From: Hymenobacter plasmatis
GTDB taxonomy: Bacteria; Bacteroidota; Bacteroidia; Cytophagales; Hymenobacteraceae
Assembly (NCBI RefSeq): GCF_020711255.1
Contig: NZ_JAJFAW010000010.1
Location: 62,001 to 126,000, forward strand
DNA length: 64,000 nucleotides
Direction: 5' to 3'
The translations under genes were made by a program, and so were the position numbers. The notes beneath the pieces are model-generated. The model worked only from the letters and a program-made list of their open reading frames with translations, was not told the DNA's origin and ran no database searches. This document shows, piece by piece, positions 40,771-50,500 of the stretch. Position 1 is the first letter of the stretch. Each line of letters begins with the position of its first letter.

Positions 40771-40941
40771 TAGCTTGGGCGTTGGCAGAAGGGCCCACAT
40801 ACTCATCCGCATCGTCATGTAGCCATCGTTCAGCAGGCGCCCGATAGCTCAATTCCCTTTCGCGCCCCTTGGCCCACCAAACCTCCTTGCGTTCTAACTT
40901 ACGACTTCCATCAACGTAAACGCACATATTTTCAGCGCACT

Positions 40942-41340
40942 ATGGCTCAGCGCATCCTCTACGACGTTCCCACCCTCACCATCACCTACGACTACACCGA
41001 CGACTGGCTGTACCTCGACTGGCATGGCAACCTCGACGACGAGACGGTGATGAGCGGGGCCCTCAAGCTGCTTGAGCTGCTGAAGCAAGAACGCTGCACC
41101 AAAGTATTGAACGACAATACCCTTACCACCGGCCTGTGGGACGATGCCGCCATGTGGGGCGGCGAAATATTTTTCCCACAGCTCTACGAAGCCGGCTGCC
41201 GCCACTTCGCCTGGGTATTCTCGCGCGAGCGGTTCAGCCGGCTCTCGGCCGAGCTGGCCGTGCAGCGCACACTGTCCGGCATCGGCATCATGACGTTCCA
41301 CGACCTGCCCACCGCGGCCGAATGGCTGCGGCACGTGTAG
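40942..41340 (+). CDS. Conserved hypothetical protein, STAS/SpoIIAA-like fold suspected
   Basis: A 132-residue cytoplasmic protein without signal peptide. It starts with strand-rich LTITYDYTDDWLYLDWHGNLDDE, followed by helices and alternating strands (CTKVLNDNT, HFAWVFSRERFSRL, GIGIMTFHDLPTAAEWL). This order and the terminal AAEWL helix resemble SpoIIAA/STAS-like proteins of about the same length seen in Hymenobacter relatives, but the match is only by pattern. No catalytic motif. It follows the sensor gene after 170 bases and has its own strong terminator. Confidence 0.65.
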   Translation: MAQRILYDVPTLTITYDYTDDWLYLDWHGNLDDETVMSGALKLLELLKQERCTKVLNDNTLTTGLWDDAAMWGGEIFFPQLYEAGCRHFAWVFSRERFSRLSAELAVQRTLSGIGIMTFHDLPTAAEWLRHV

Positions 41341-41479
41341 GCCGCGCCACTGCTGTCTTTGGCGTTGCCTTCGCCCCTTACCGCTGCCGCTTAAGCACCG
41401 CTTTCGCGCGCGCCTTCCCCACACCCGTCCCGCTTAGGGGATGCCCGCTGAGCAGCTCCCGATTGCCATTTCCCCGCTG

Positions 41480-41520
41480 CCGCCTCCTTCTTAAAAAGAA
41501 GGAGGCGGTTTTCTTTTTTT
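41480..41520 (+). terminator. Classic intrinsic terminator
   Basis: A 13-bp perfect stem (41480-41492 with 41496-41508), 3-base loop, followed by TTTTCTTTTTTT. Confidence 0.95.
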
Positions 41521-41920
41521 CAATGGATGAAGGGTAAAAAAAGTGGCGCCGGAATTGCTAAATTATATATAAAGTGGCACGCTTGAGCTGATTTCCCCTA
41601 TTCATAACGTGCAAGCTGCTGTGTACTGAGCCCTTCCAACTGCACTGCGATTTTTTCCTAATCTGTAAGCATACACTCGTGTTTTCTAGGTAAAATCAAA
41701 TTATAACCAACCTGACTACCTCAGCGGCCATCAGTATGGCCCGAAATCTGCTCTCAGTATTTATCAACCAGCAATCATCCAAACATAGTTAATAATGGTT
41801 GTTTGTTAGGCTTTAGGAAAGCGAATAATCCGTATTTATCCCCGCGTCTTTCACCAAGTGCGAGCATTCGTTGGTCGGTTACTTTTGGGCATTCATCCGA
41901 AATAATCATACTTCATCTTC

Positions 41921-41934
41921 CGGAATCGATTCCG
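41921..41934. promoter_or_regulatory. 14-bp palindromic putative operator before GH43
   Basis: CGGAATCGATTCCG is a perfect palindrome with a central CG, about 80 bases before the GH43 start. The size and symmetry suit a LacI-type operator. No regulator gene is adjacent. Confidence 0.4.
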
Positions 41935-41981
41935 ATTATGTACCTTGGTAGTGTGGTAAGCTGAACCGCTTTAGGATTGGC

Positions 41982-41989
41982 CTATCTTT
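41982..41989 (+). promoter_or_regulatory. -7-like box of the GH43 gene
   Basis: TATCTTTC, one mismatch from TAnnTTTG, 23 bases before the GTG at 42013. Confidence 0.35.
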
Positions 41990-42012
41990 CTAAACTCCTT
42001 GCACCTCCCACC

Positions 42013-43563
42013 GTGTCAATCGAACTAGAATCGGCGGCCTACCTGGCCCCCCACGCCTTGGGCTTTTCGCCAGAAATCGCCCCGGCCGTCACCCGTCGTT
42101 CCTACGACCACGTGGTGCTCCCCGGCGACTTCCCCGACCCCACCGTCACCAAGATTGGCGATACCTACTGGGCCAGCGCCACCTCGGCCGAGTGGGGCGC
42201 CGTGTTCCCCTTGTTCACGTCCCAAAACTTGATTGACTGGGAGTTGGTCGGCCACGTGTTTCCCGACAAGCTGCCCGATTGGGCGGGCTCGAATTTCTGG
42301 GCGCCCGAATTCCACTGCGAAAACGGCCGCACTTATATGTATTACACGGCCCGCAAAAAAGGCGGCATGCTGTGCGTGGCCGTGGCCAGCGCCGACCACC
42401 CAGCCGGCCCCTACACCGACCACGGCCCGCTGGTGGGCCAGGAAGCTGGCTCCATCGACGGCTTTGCCATGCCCGACGAAAACGGCGACCTCTACCTTAT
42501 CTGGAAGGAAGACGGCAACTCCTGCTACCAGGACACGCCCATCTGGGCCCAGCGCCTCAACGACGAACGCACCGCCCTCATCGGCGAAGCCACCGAGCTG
42601 TTTGGCAACGACGTAACTTGGGAAGGTCCGCTTGTGGAAGGCTCGGCCCTGGTGCACCACAACGGCTACTTCTACATGTTCTACGCCGGCAACAGCTGCT
42701 GCGGCAAGGGCTGCAACTACGCCACCGGCGTGGCCCGCTCCCGGGCCCTGCTCGGCCCCTGGGAGAAGTACGACCAGAACCCCATCCTCGACCGCAACAC
42801 CACCTGGAAATGCCCCGGCCACGGCACCGTGACCCAGATGGACGGCCGCTGGTTTTTGCTGCACCACGCCTACCTCGCCGACAGCCACGAGTTTGTGGGC
42901 CGGCAGGGCATCCTCAGCGAGTTCACCTGGAACGACGAGGGCTGGCCCGAGTTTGAGCGCCGCAGCCCCCAGGCCGCGCCCATCAAGGACCTGGCCCGGC
43001 TCAACATCGCCGACGAGTTCGTAGGCGACCGACTTGGGCTGGAATGGCAGTGGCCCATTGGCCAGCAGCCGGTTACGGCCGTGCGCAACGGGCAGCTGCA
43101 CCTGCAGGCCGATGCCTCGCGCCTCGGGGCCGTGGTGGCCCGGCGCTCGCACGTGGCCACCTACAAAGCCGCCACCACGCTCGACCTAGCCAAGCTGCCC
43201 GCCGACACCTACGCCGGCCTGGCCGCCGTGGGCGACCCTTACAATGCGCTGGCCCTGGTTGCCGGCAATGGCCAGGTTCAAATCTGGCACCTGAAGAGCG
43301 GCCTGCACCAGTGCCTCGTGCAGGCCTTCGTGGAGCCCTGCGAAACCATCACGCTGCGCCTGGAAGTGTGGGGCGGCCAGCGCTACCGCTTTGCCTACAG
43401 CACCGACGGCGCCACCTGGCAGCCCCTGCCCACCGACAGCTTCAGCCTCAACGGCACCTACCTGCCGCCCTGGGACCGGGGCGTGCGCGTGGCATTGGTG
43501 GCCCAGGGCGAAGAAGGCAACTCGGCCATTTTCAACAACTTCATCATCCTCAACAAGCGCTAA
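42013..43563 (+). CDS. GH43-type glycoside hydrolase with C-terminal beta-sandwich
   Basis: A 516-residue protein. The five-bladed propeller of clan GH-F opens with the catalytic Asp in LPGDFPDPTVTKIGDTYW, has the second Asp region GSIDGFAMPDENG, and a Glu in TWEGPLVEGSA as the likely acid. The last ~180 residues form a beta-sandwich (EWQWPIGQQPVTAVRNGQL ... FNNFIILNKR), the arrangement of GH43 beta-xylosidases/arabinofuranosidases. There is no signal peptide, so it probably works in the cytoplasm on oligosaccharides. Start: GTG at 42013 is preferred because it follows the promoter-like box; a TTG at 41977 is also in frame. It is not accompanied by a transporter. Confidence 0.87.
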   Translation: MSIELESAAYLAPHALGFSPEIAPAVTRRSYDHVVLPGDFPDPTVTKIGDTYWASATSAEWGAVFPLFTSQNLIDWELVGHVFPDKLPDWAGSNFWAPEFHCENGRTYMYYTARKKGGMLCVAVASADHPAGPYTDHGPLVGQEAGSIDGFAMPDENGDLYLIWKEDGNSCYQDTPIWAQRLNDERTALIGEATELFGNDVTWEGPLVEGSALVHHNGYFYMFYAGNSCCGKGCNYATGVARSRALLGPWEKYDQNPILDRNTTWKCPGHGTVTQMDGRWFLLHHAYLADSHEFVGRQGILSEFTWNDEGWPEFERRSPQAAPIKDLARLNIADEFVGDRLGLEWQWPIGQQPVTAVRNGQLHLQADASRLGAVVARRSHVATYKAATTLDLAKLPADTYAGLAAVGDPYNALALVAGNGQVQIWHLKSGLHQCLVQAFVEPCETITLRLEVWGGQRYRFAYSTDGATWQPLPTDSFSLNGTYLPPWDRGVRVALVAQGEEGNSAIFNNFIILNKR

Positions 43564-43581
43564 GCCGCCGAAGCAGATAGT

Positions 43582-43621
43582 AGAAAGGCCAGGCTACCCC
43601 AACGGGTGGCCTGGCCTTTCT
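43582..43621 (+). terminator. Terminator after GH43
   Basis: A GC-rich hairpin (AGAAAGGCCAGGC pairing with GCCTGGCCTTTCT, inner ACCC/GGGT), 18 bases past the GH43 stop. Confidence 0.85.
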
Positions 43622-43739
43622 GATGGATGGACAGATGCATCCGTCGGGCAAGCAGCCCAACTCTTCCCGCTTATAACGCAACAGCGCACGGCACTTACGT
43701 GCCGGGCGCTGCCGGTTTGGTTCGCGTCACGCGGCTGGC

Positions 43740-44462
43740 TTAGCGGCGGTGATGCTTGGTTTTGCTTTTCGACTTCGATTTTGAAGGGGTGCTCTTCTTC
43801 GAGGACTTGTGCTCGCGCGAGCTGCTTTTCTTGGCGCTGCTCTTTTTGGAGTCGCTTTTCTTGCTGCTGTGGGTGTCGTGCTTCTTGCTTTTGGATTTGC
43901 TGCTCTTGCTTTTCTCGCTTTTCGAAGCGCTTTTCTTCTTGGAGCTTTTGCTGGCTTTGGCGTGGGTGCCCGACTTGCTTTTGGATTTCGACTTGCTGCT
44001 GCGCGACTCGGCTTTGCTGTGCGATTTGGACTTGTGGCTGCGCGAGGAGGAGTGGTGGCGGGCAGCGCGGCGTGCTTCGGCGCGAGCCTCGGCTTTGGCT
44101 TCGGCGCGGGCTTCTTCGCGGCGGGCGGCGCGGCGTGCGGCTAAGGCTTCGGTGTGGCGGGCCTCGTAGCTGCGGGTGGTGTGGGCCGGTACGGCGGCAC
44201 TGTTGGCTTCTTCGGCGCTTTCGCTGTAGTGGGCAGTGGCGTCGGATTCGGGGGCGGCGGTGTTCTCTTCGGCATTGGCTTTGGGCGCCTCAACTACGAT
44301 TTTCTTCCGACGCACCGGCATCAGGAAATCCCGTTCGGCGCGTTCGCGCAGGCTGAGATTTTCCTCACCGGGCAGCTTCGATACTATGGTCTGCTTCTCG
44401 GTTTGAGCTTGTGCGCTGCTGAAAGTCAGGAGCAGCGAAAAGAGAACAAATAGGTGCTTCAT
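43740..44462 (-). CDS. Ser/Lys-rich low-complexity secreted protein
   Basis: A 240-residue protein with a clear signal peptide (KHLFVLFSLLLTFSSAQAQ). Residues ~25-95 are mixed and acidic; ~100-135 are an Ala/Arg/Glu helix (EARAEAKAEARAEARRAARH); the final ~100 residues are almost only Ser and Lys with a few His, Thr and Ala, ending KSKSKSKTKHHRR. Such a tail is disordered and strongly positive, so it should bind DNA, polyphosphate, teichoic-like polymers or anionic polysaccharide outside the cytoplasm. I know of no family. A perfect promoter precedes it. Confidence 0.75.
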   Translation of the reverse strand: MKHLFVLFSLLLTFSSAQAQTEKQTIVSKLPGEENLSLRERAERDFLMPVRRKKIVVEAPKANAEENTAAPESDATAHYSESAEEANSAAVPAHTTRSYEARHTEALAARRAARREEARAEAKAEARAEARRAARHHSSSRSHKSKSHSKAESRSSKSKSKSKSGTHAKASKSSKKKSASKSEKSKSSKSKSKKHDTHSSKKSDSKKSSAKKSSSREHKSSKKSTPSKSKSKSKTKHHRR

Positions 44463-44490
44463 AGATGATTAATATAAATCCGACAGAAGA

Positions 44491-44521
44491 CAAAGCTACA
44501 GAGCACCCCGGTTAAATGCAA
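44491..44521 (-). promoter_or_regulatory. Promoter of the Ser/Lys-rich gene (TTG-N20-TAGCTTTG)
   Basis: TTG (44519-44521) and an exact -7 box TAGCTTTG (44491-44498) on the minus strand, 20 bases apart; the ATG follows 28 bases later. Confidence 0.65.
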
Positions 44522-44593
44522 GGCCAAAGTCGTTTTAAACGTCGGGAAGGGCCTTTGCTTAGCCCAATGGCCTATTTCACCCGTTCAGCCTAT

Positions 44594-47500
44594 TTATGGC
44601 GTCAGCCGGAGCCGAATCCCCGCCGAATGGGCCCGAAACTCCGGCGCGTACAGGCACTGCACTTCGCTAAGGCCCCCGGAAAAATCGCCCGCCTGCGCCG
44701 CCCGCAGCCGGTATTCGAACACGTGTGTGCCGCGCGGCACTTCACTTAAAAAGAAATTGGTGGCGGCATCGCGCGGCGACTCATAATAGCCCAACCCGTT
44801 TTGGTAGCGGTAGCCGCTGGTTTGGGCAATGGGCTCGAGGCCGGCGGCGCGCTGGTCTTTCAGGTGCACGTATTCGAGGGTGCGGTCGGTGCGCAGCACG
44901 AGGCGCACCACCAGGGCCTCGCCTACTTTGAGCGGCGTGGTTGCGCTGATTTTTTCGAGCACCGGCCCACCAGCGGTGCGGGTTTCGCGGTAGAGCTGGC
45001 GCTCCAGGCTGAGCGGCGTGGCGGCGGGTGTGGCCTTATCTATGTCTTCGAAGTACTGCCAGTAGAGGGCGCCCCAGGCCACGCCCGCATCGGGCTTCGC
45101 CACGGTCACCTTACCCTGGGTGGGCTGCACCTCGGCGGCAGCCCAACTGGTTTTGAAGTAGCCGGTGCCGGCCTGGGCCAGCTGCGGCTTGAGGGCCTCC
45201 CCACCCACGGTGATTTGTAGCGGCTGGGTGGGCGCCATCCAGTCGGAGCCGCGCAGCAGCAGGGCGTAGCAGGCATCGGCGGTGGCGCGGGTGCTGGGCC
45301 AGTGGTGGGTCTGCTTCTGCGTGAGCAGCCAGAGCTTCATTTCGTCCACGGATTTCGCGTCGTTCCTAATTTCATCGAACGCCTCGATGAGCGTGGCCTG
45401 GGTTTCGGTGGGGGCTTCGCGCCAGTAGTAGCCGCCACGCACTTCTTTCCAGTACATGCCCAGCTCAGGCAAGTGCAACGCGTTTTCGGCAAGGCCACGC
45501 AGAATGTCCTGCACGGCTGGGGCCGCTTTATTGTCGCGAAATAGCGCCAGCGCGGCCTGCGCCTGCAGGTAGCGCGTCTGGCTGGGCCAGTAACGGGCGG
45601 CCTGCTGCCGGTAGTACACCGCGGCGGTGTGGCCCTCGCCGGGCCCGGCCAAGTTGGGCCAGTAGCTGCGGGCGTACAGCGCCTGAATCTGCAAGTCGCC
45701 CAGGTGGTTATCGGCCAGCTTCACGCCCTTCTGGCGGCGCAGGTCGGCGTAGTCGCGAGCCAGGCCGGCATCCACAGCGCGTAGGGCATTTTGCAAAATC
45801 TGGCTGCCCAGGGGGTCGGTGCTGGCATCGAACGCGCCGAGCTTGTGCAGCTTGCCCAGCCCCGCCACAATCAGCTGGGTGATGTAGCGGTCATCGGGCA
45901 TCTTTTCGAACCAGGGAAAAGCGCCGCTGGGCAGTTGCATGCGCTGCAGTTTCTGCAGGGCGCGGGTGGTTTCGCCCTGCAGCCGGGCGCCGTCAAACAG
46001 CTCGGTGAGGCGGGCCAGGCGCTCGGTCTCGCCCTGGGCGTCGCGCACCCAGGGGGTTTCCTGCAGCAGCAGGCTTTTGAGGTCCTGGTTTTGGGCCAGC
46101 TTGCTGGCCAGGGCATTTTTCTGGGCTGTGGTGCCGCTTTGGGCCTGGCGCGTCCACTCCGCCAGCATGGTTTTGAAGCGCGGGTTGGAGCGCAGAATCT
46201 GGGCGGCTATGAGGTTGGCGTAGAGGCGGCTGAACACCTGTTCGGAGCACTCGTAGGGGTACTCCATCAGGTAGGGCAGGCTTTGCACGGCGTACCAGGC
46301 GGGGTTGGCCGTCATTTCCAGCGTGAGCCCGTAGTTGCGGCGCGTGGGGCTGCTGGTACTAGTCAGCTTCTGCAGCTCAAACGTGCGGGTACCGGGCCCC
46401 ACGATGGGTAGCGGCAGGCTTTCGGTGAAGAGCAGGCGGTTGGGCAGCACCGGCAGGGTGTTTTCCTCGCCGTCAGAAAAGGTATTTGTCTGTTGTTGAT
46501 TGTCAGTTGTTCGCTGCTTTTTGCCCTTGCCTTTTTTGCCGTCTTTATCACTAGCAACTGACAACGCAGAACTGACAACTACCCGGTACGTCACGGCTGC
46601 CGGGGCAAAGTCGGCGGGCAGGCTGATTTCCCAGCCCAACGCGGCGCTCTGGTGCGCGGCAGCCGATACGGCTTGCTGGGCCGCGCCCTTCAGCAATTGG
46701 CTGCTGAGGTCCTGGCCGGTGGCCGCGTCGAGCAGGAACAGCTGGGCGGTGCCGCTGGTGGCTTGGTCGGTCAGGTTCGAGAACTTGGCGGGAAAGGTGA
46801 ACGTGTCGCCCTGTCGGAAAAAGCGCGGGGCGTTGGGCGTAATCTGAACCTGCTTTTGGGTGACGAGTTGCCGAGCCAGCTGGCCGCTGTGCAGATTCCG
46901 GTCGTGGGCCAGGGCCAGCAGCTGCCAGCGCGTCACCGCCTCGGGCATCTGAAATTCAAGCACGATGTCGCCGTTTTTATCGGTGCGCAGCGCCGGCTGC
47001 CAGAAGGCTGTTTCGCGGAAATCGGTGCGGGTGGGCACCGTGGAAAGGTCGGGTGCGGGCCGGGCGGTGGCCGTTGAGATGCCGGTTGCGTCGGCCGCCT
47101 GCTGCTGGGCGCCGTAGCCCACCACCACTTCGTTCAGCTGCTGGCCCTCCCCTGCCATGTCGGCCATGGCGGGCGCCGCAGCGGCCTTTCCGCGCATCAT
47201 CATTTCGGGGGCGACCCTGCTAGCGGCCCCGCGTATCCTCACTCCAGACACTCTTCCCGCCAGTGCGTTCCCCGGGGCCACATTCCAGGTGTTCAGCCGG
47301 GGATAGTTCACGTCGGATAGGGCCGGTATTCGGGCGGCGGGCGGTGGCAGGACCGTGGGGTTTAGCGGCCGGCCCAAGGCATACTGCAGCCACTGAAACC
47401 GCGGCAGAAGGTACCCGCCCCCCACGCTCAGCTCCATAAACCCGTGGGGCCGGAACACGTCCAGGCTTTGGTCGTAGAGCGTGGCCAGCAGCTCGGCATT

Positions 47501-50500
47501 GGCGGCTTTGCCGTTGGCCTGGCGAATGGTGACGCGCCAGGTTTCCTGCTGGCCCGGCTGCAGCTTATCGCGAAAAGTGCTGATGCTGAGCTGCAGCGGC
47601 TGTGGCTTTTCGGCTACCTGCACGGTGGCATCGTGACGGTACAGATGGTTGTCGCGCACTTGCGTGGTGTGAATGTAGAGCGGGCCGCCGGCCTTGGCAG
47701 GCCCGCTGTCCAGGGTCAGGCGGCGCTGCTCGTGGGCGTTCAGCGTCAGCCACTCCTGCCGCAGCAACTGGCCGTCGCGCTCGACTTCGAGCAGCAGCCG
47801 CGCGCCGGCTTCGCTGCTGCCCAGCAGCACGGTGGCGGGCTGGCCGGGCGCCACGGTGTCGGCCAGCGCCACAAACCAGTCGGGCGTGGCGAAGGGCAGT
47901 TCGCGGGCCTGCGAATCGTAGAGCGTGAAATCCAGCTGCGACCGCGCGGAGTCGGCGCCGGCGGCCAGGGCTTCGAGGCGGTAGCGGCCGGGGGACACGG
48001 CGCCGAGCAAGGCAGCTACGTCTAACCGGGAGCTGGCTTTGGTATCAAAGGGCTGGGTTTTGACCAACGTGGCCGGCGCTTCGTTGTCCGGGGTTTCGGG
48101 CACCGGGCCGGGCACGCCGGGCGGGTTGGGGCGGAAGCGGCGGGCCAGCAGGCGCAGGGTGCCCGTGGCCGGCAGGGGCTCGCCGGTGGCGTTGGTGCTC
48201 AGCAACGTGAAGGAAGGAAGCTGCTGCTTGTCGGCCAGCGCGGGGCCGGTCATGCGGAGGTTGAGCGGGTTGTGGCCGATAACCACGCTGCGGGTGCCGG
48301 TGCGGGTTTCGCCCGCGGCGTCGGTCACGTCGGCCGTGATTTCGAAGAGGTAGCCCGGCTCCCACCCTTTCCAGCCCCGCGCCCGGGGCAGCAGCGGCGG
48401 CGTAAACTGGATACTAAAGCGGCCCTCGGCATCGGTAGTGGTGGTGCCGTGGGCTATTTCCTGGGTGCTGCCACGGCCGGGCAGAAAGCTACCGCGTGGA
48501 CCGCCAAAGGCGAACATCGGCCACAGCTCCCGCCGCGTCACGCGGTAGCTCACTGCGGCGCCGTCGGTGGGCTGGCCGGCGTAGGCCTGGGCCCGGCCGC
48601 CAACGGCGAGTGGCTGGCCCAACTGCGGCTGGCCGGCCACCGGGTCGAGGGTGACCAGGAAGGTGGGGCGCTTGTAGTCTTCCACCGCAAAGCCCAAGCG
48701 GCCATCGTCGGCACTCAAGCTGAACTCCCCGTTCATCAGCCCGGTGGGCAACACAAACGAGCCGTGAAATGAGCCGAACTCATTCGTGACAAAGGACAGG
48801 CTTTGCACGGTTTGGCTGTTCACATCCATCAGGTCCACTTTCTGCTTTTCCTGAGTTAGCAGCCGGGCCTTGCCGCCCAGGCGCTCCACCAAGATGCCCT
48901 TGAAATAGACCGTCTGCCCCGGCCGGTAAATGGCGCGGTCGGTGAAGAGAAAGCAGGTGGCTTCGGCCTCCGCATCGCCGTCGGGCTGTTGGTAATACCC
49001 GGCCAGGTTGAGCAGGGCCAGCGTATCGGCGCCTCGCCAGATGGTGGCTTCGGTGAGCTGCTCGGCGGGCTCGTTGTGGGCTACTTCGGCTGGGGCCGGT
49101 AGCTCGGCAATGCCTGCGGCATTCGTCTGCTGCGGGGCGCCTTGGCGGGTCACCCACTGGCGGCGGACGGAGTCGTAGCGGCGGTAGGTGGCCCGGGCCG
49201 AAATGCCGGCCAGGGGCGCCCCGCTCTGGCGCTGCAGCACAAGCAGCTGCAGCTTTCTGGAGCTGGGCAGGTGGCGGCTCACTGCGCTCAGCTCGCTGGC
49301 ACCCAGCAGGGCATAGCTGGTGGCTGTGCCGGCGCCTTCGGCCAGGGGGTTCTTCGCTTGGTTGCTCACGATGAGCAGGTACTGGCCCACGGGCAGGGCG
49401 GGCCCCGCTACGGCCACCTTCTGCTCTTTGTAGGCCAGCGGGTGCGCGGGCAGGGCGGCCGTCCACGAGGCAGCCGGCGTTGTTTTCAGCACCTGCGCGT
49501 AGCGCTGGGCGGCCGGCCGGTTTCGCGCATCGTATTGCTCAAATTCCCGCTTTTGCTTCGGCGTAATGCGGTAGGCCCAGGCGTGCAGCTCCGTCACGTT
49601 GCGCGCGGCCACGTCCAGCCGCCAGGGCTGGTTGGGCACTACCGTTACATCGGCGGCCGAAAACGTCAGCTCCGGGCGCTCAATCTGCTCGCGCAGCTGC
49701 CGCGCACGGGCCGCGCCGCGCGATTTCGGAAACCGCGCCTCCGCCTCCCGCGCCAGCTTCACGGCGGCCACGGCATCGGTTTCGCGGCGCAGCTCGGCCC
49801 GGCGGGCCATAAACTCGGTGCTGATGGGCAGGCTTCGATACGTTTCGGCCAGCCGCACCAAGGCCGGCTCGTACTCCCGGGCCAGGTCGGTGTTTTGGGT
49901 GATGCTGCGCAGGTAGTCGATGCGCGTCAGGTCCACATCGGCCAGTGCGGCCAGGTTTGTCGGGTTTGGGCCCGGTTGAGCTAACTGCAGGCGCGAAGCC
50001 GTGAGACGCTGCAGCAGGTGCAGCGCGTGCAGCTGCCCGTTCAGCGAGTCGGCATCGGGAGCCAGCAGGCGCAGGGCCGCAAACTCGGCCGCCGAGCCGA
50101 ACAGCTTGGGCTCGGTGGGCTGAAACTGCTGCTCGGGCCGGGTGATGTACAGCTCCTGGTTCTTGAGCCCCTCGATGGCGCGCTGGGCCAGCAAATCGTA
50201 CAGCGTGGGGCGCAGGGCCCGGCCTTCGGCGTCGCCGCCCACCGCCAGGTCGCCCAGGGCCGCCAGCGTAGTATTGAGCTGTTTTTGCGGCTCGTCTTCC
50301 ACCGACTGGTAGTAGTGGCGCACGATGGCGGCGCCCAGTTTGCCCATGTCACAGGTAGCCAGCCCGGTGCCGCCGTCGGTGGCGGCGCCTGGGCCGCGGG
50401 TGGCGGCAGCCCCGGCCGTGCGCTGGTAGAGGCGGTAGCGGTTCTGGTTTAAGTAGTTGGTATACAGCTCGGCCAGCAGCGAGTGCAGAATGGGGCGGGC

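Larger units (their letters stand above)
41341..42012. other. Long AT-rich regulatory spacer
   Basis: About 670 bases. It contains the terminator at 41480-41520, then a markedly AT-rich stretch (41530-41930) with no convincing gene, then a 14-bp palindrome and a -7-like box just before the GH43 gene. Confidence 0.6.
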
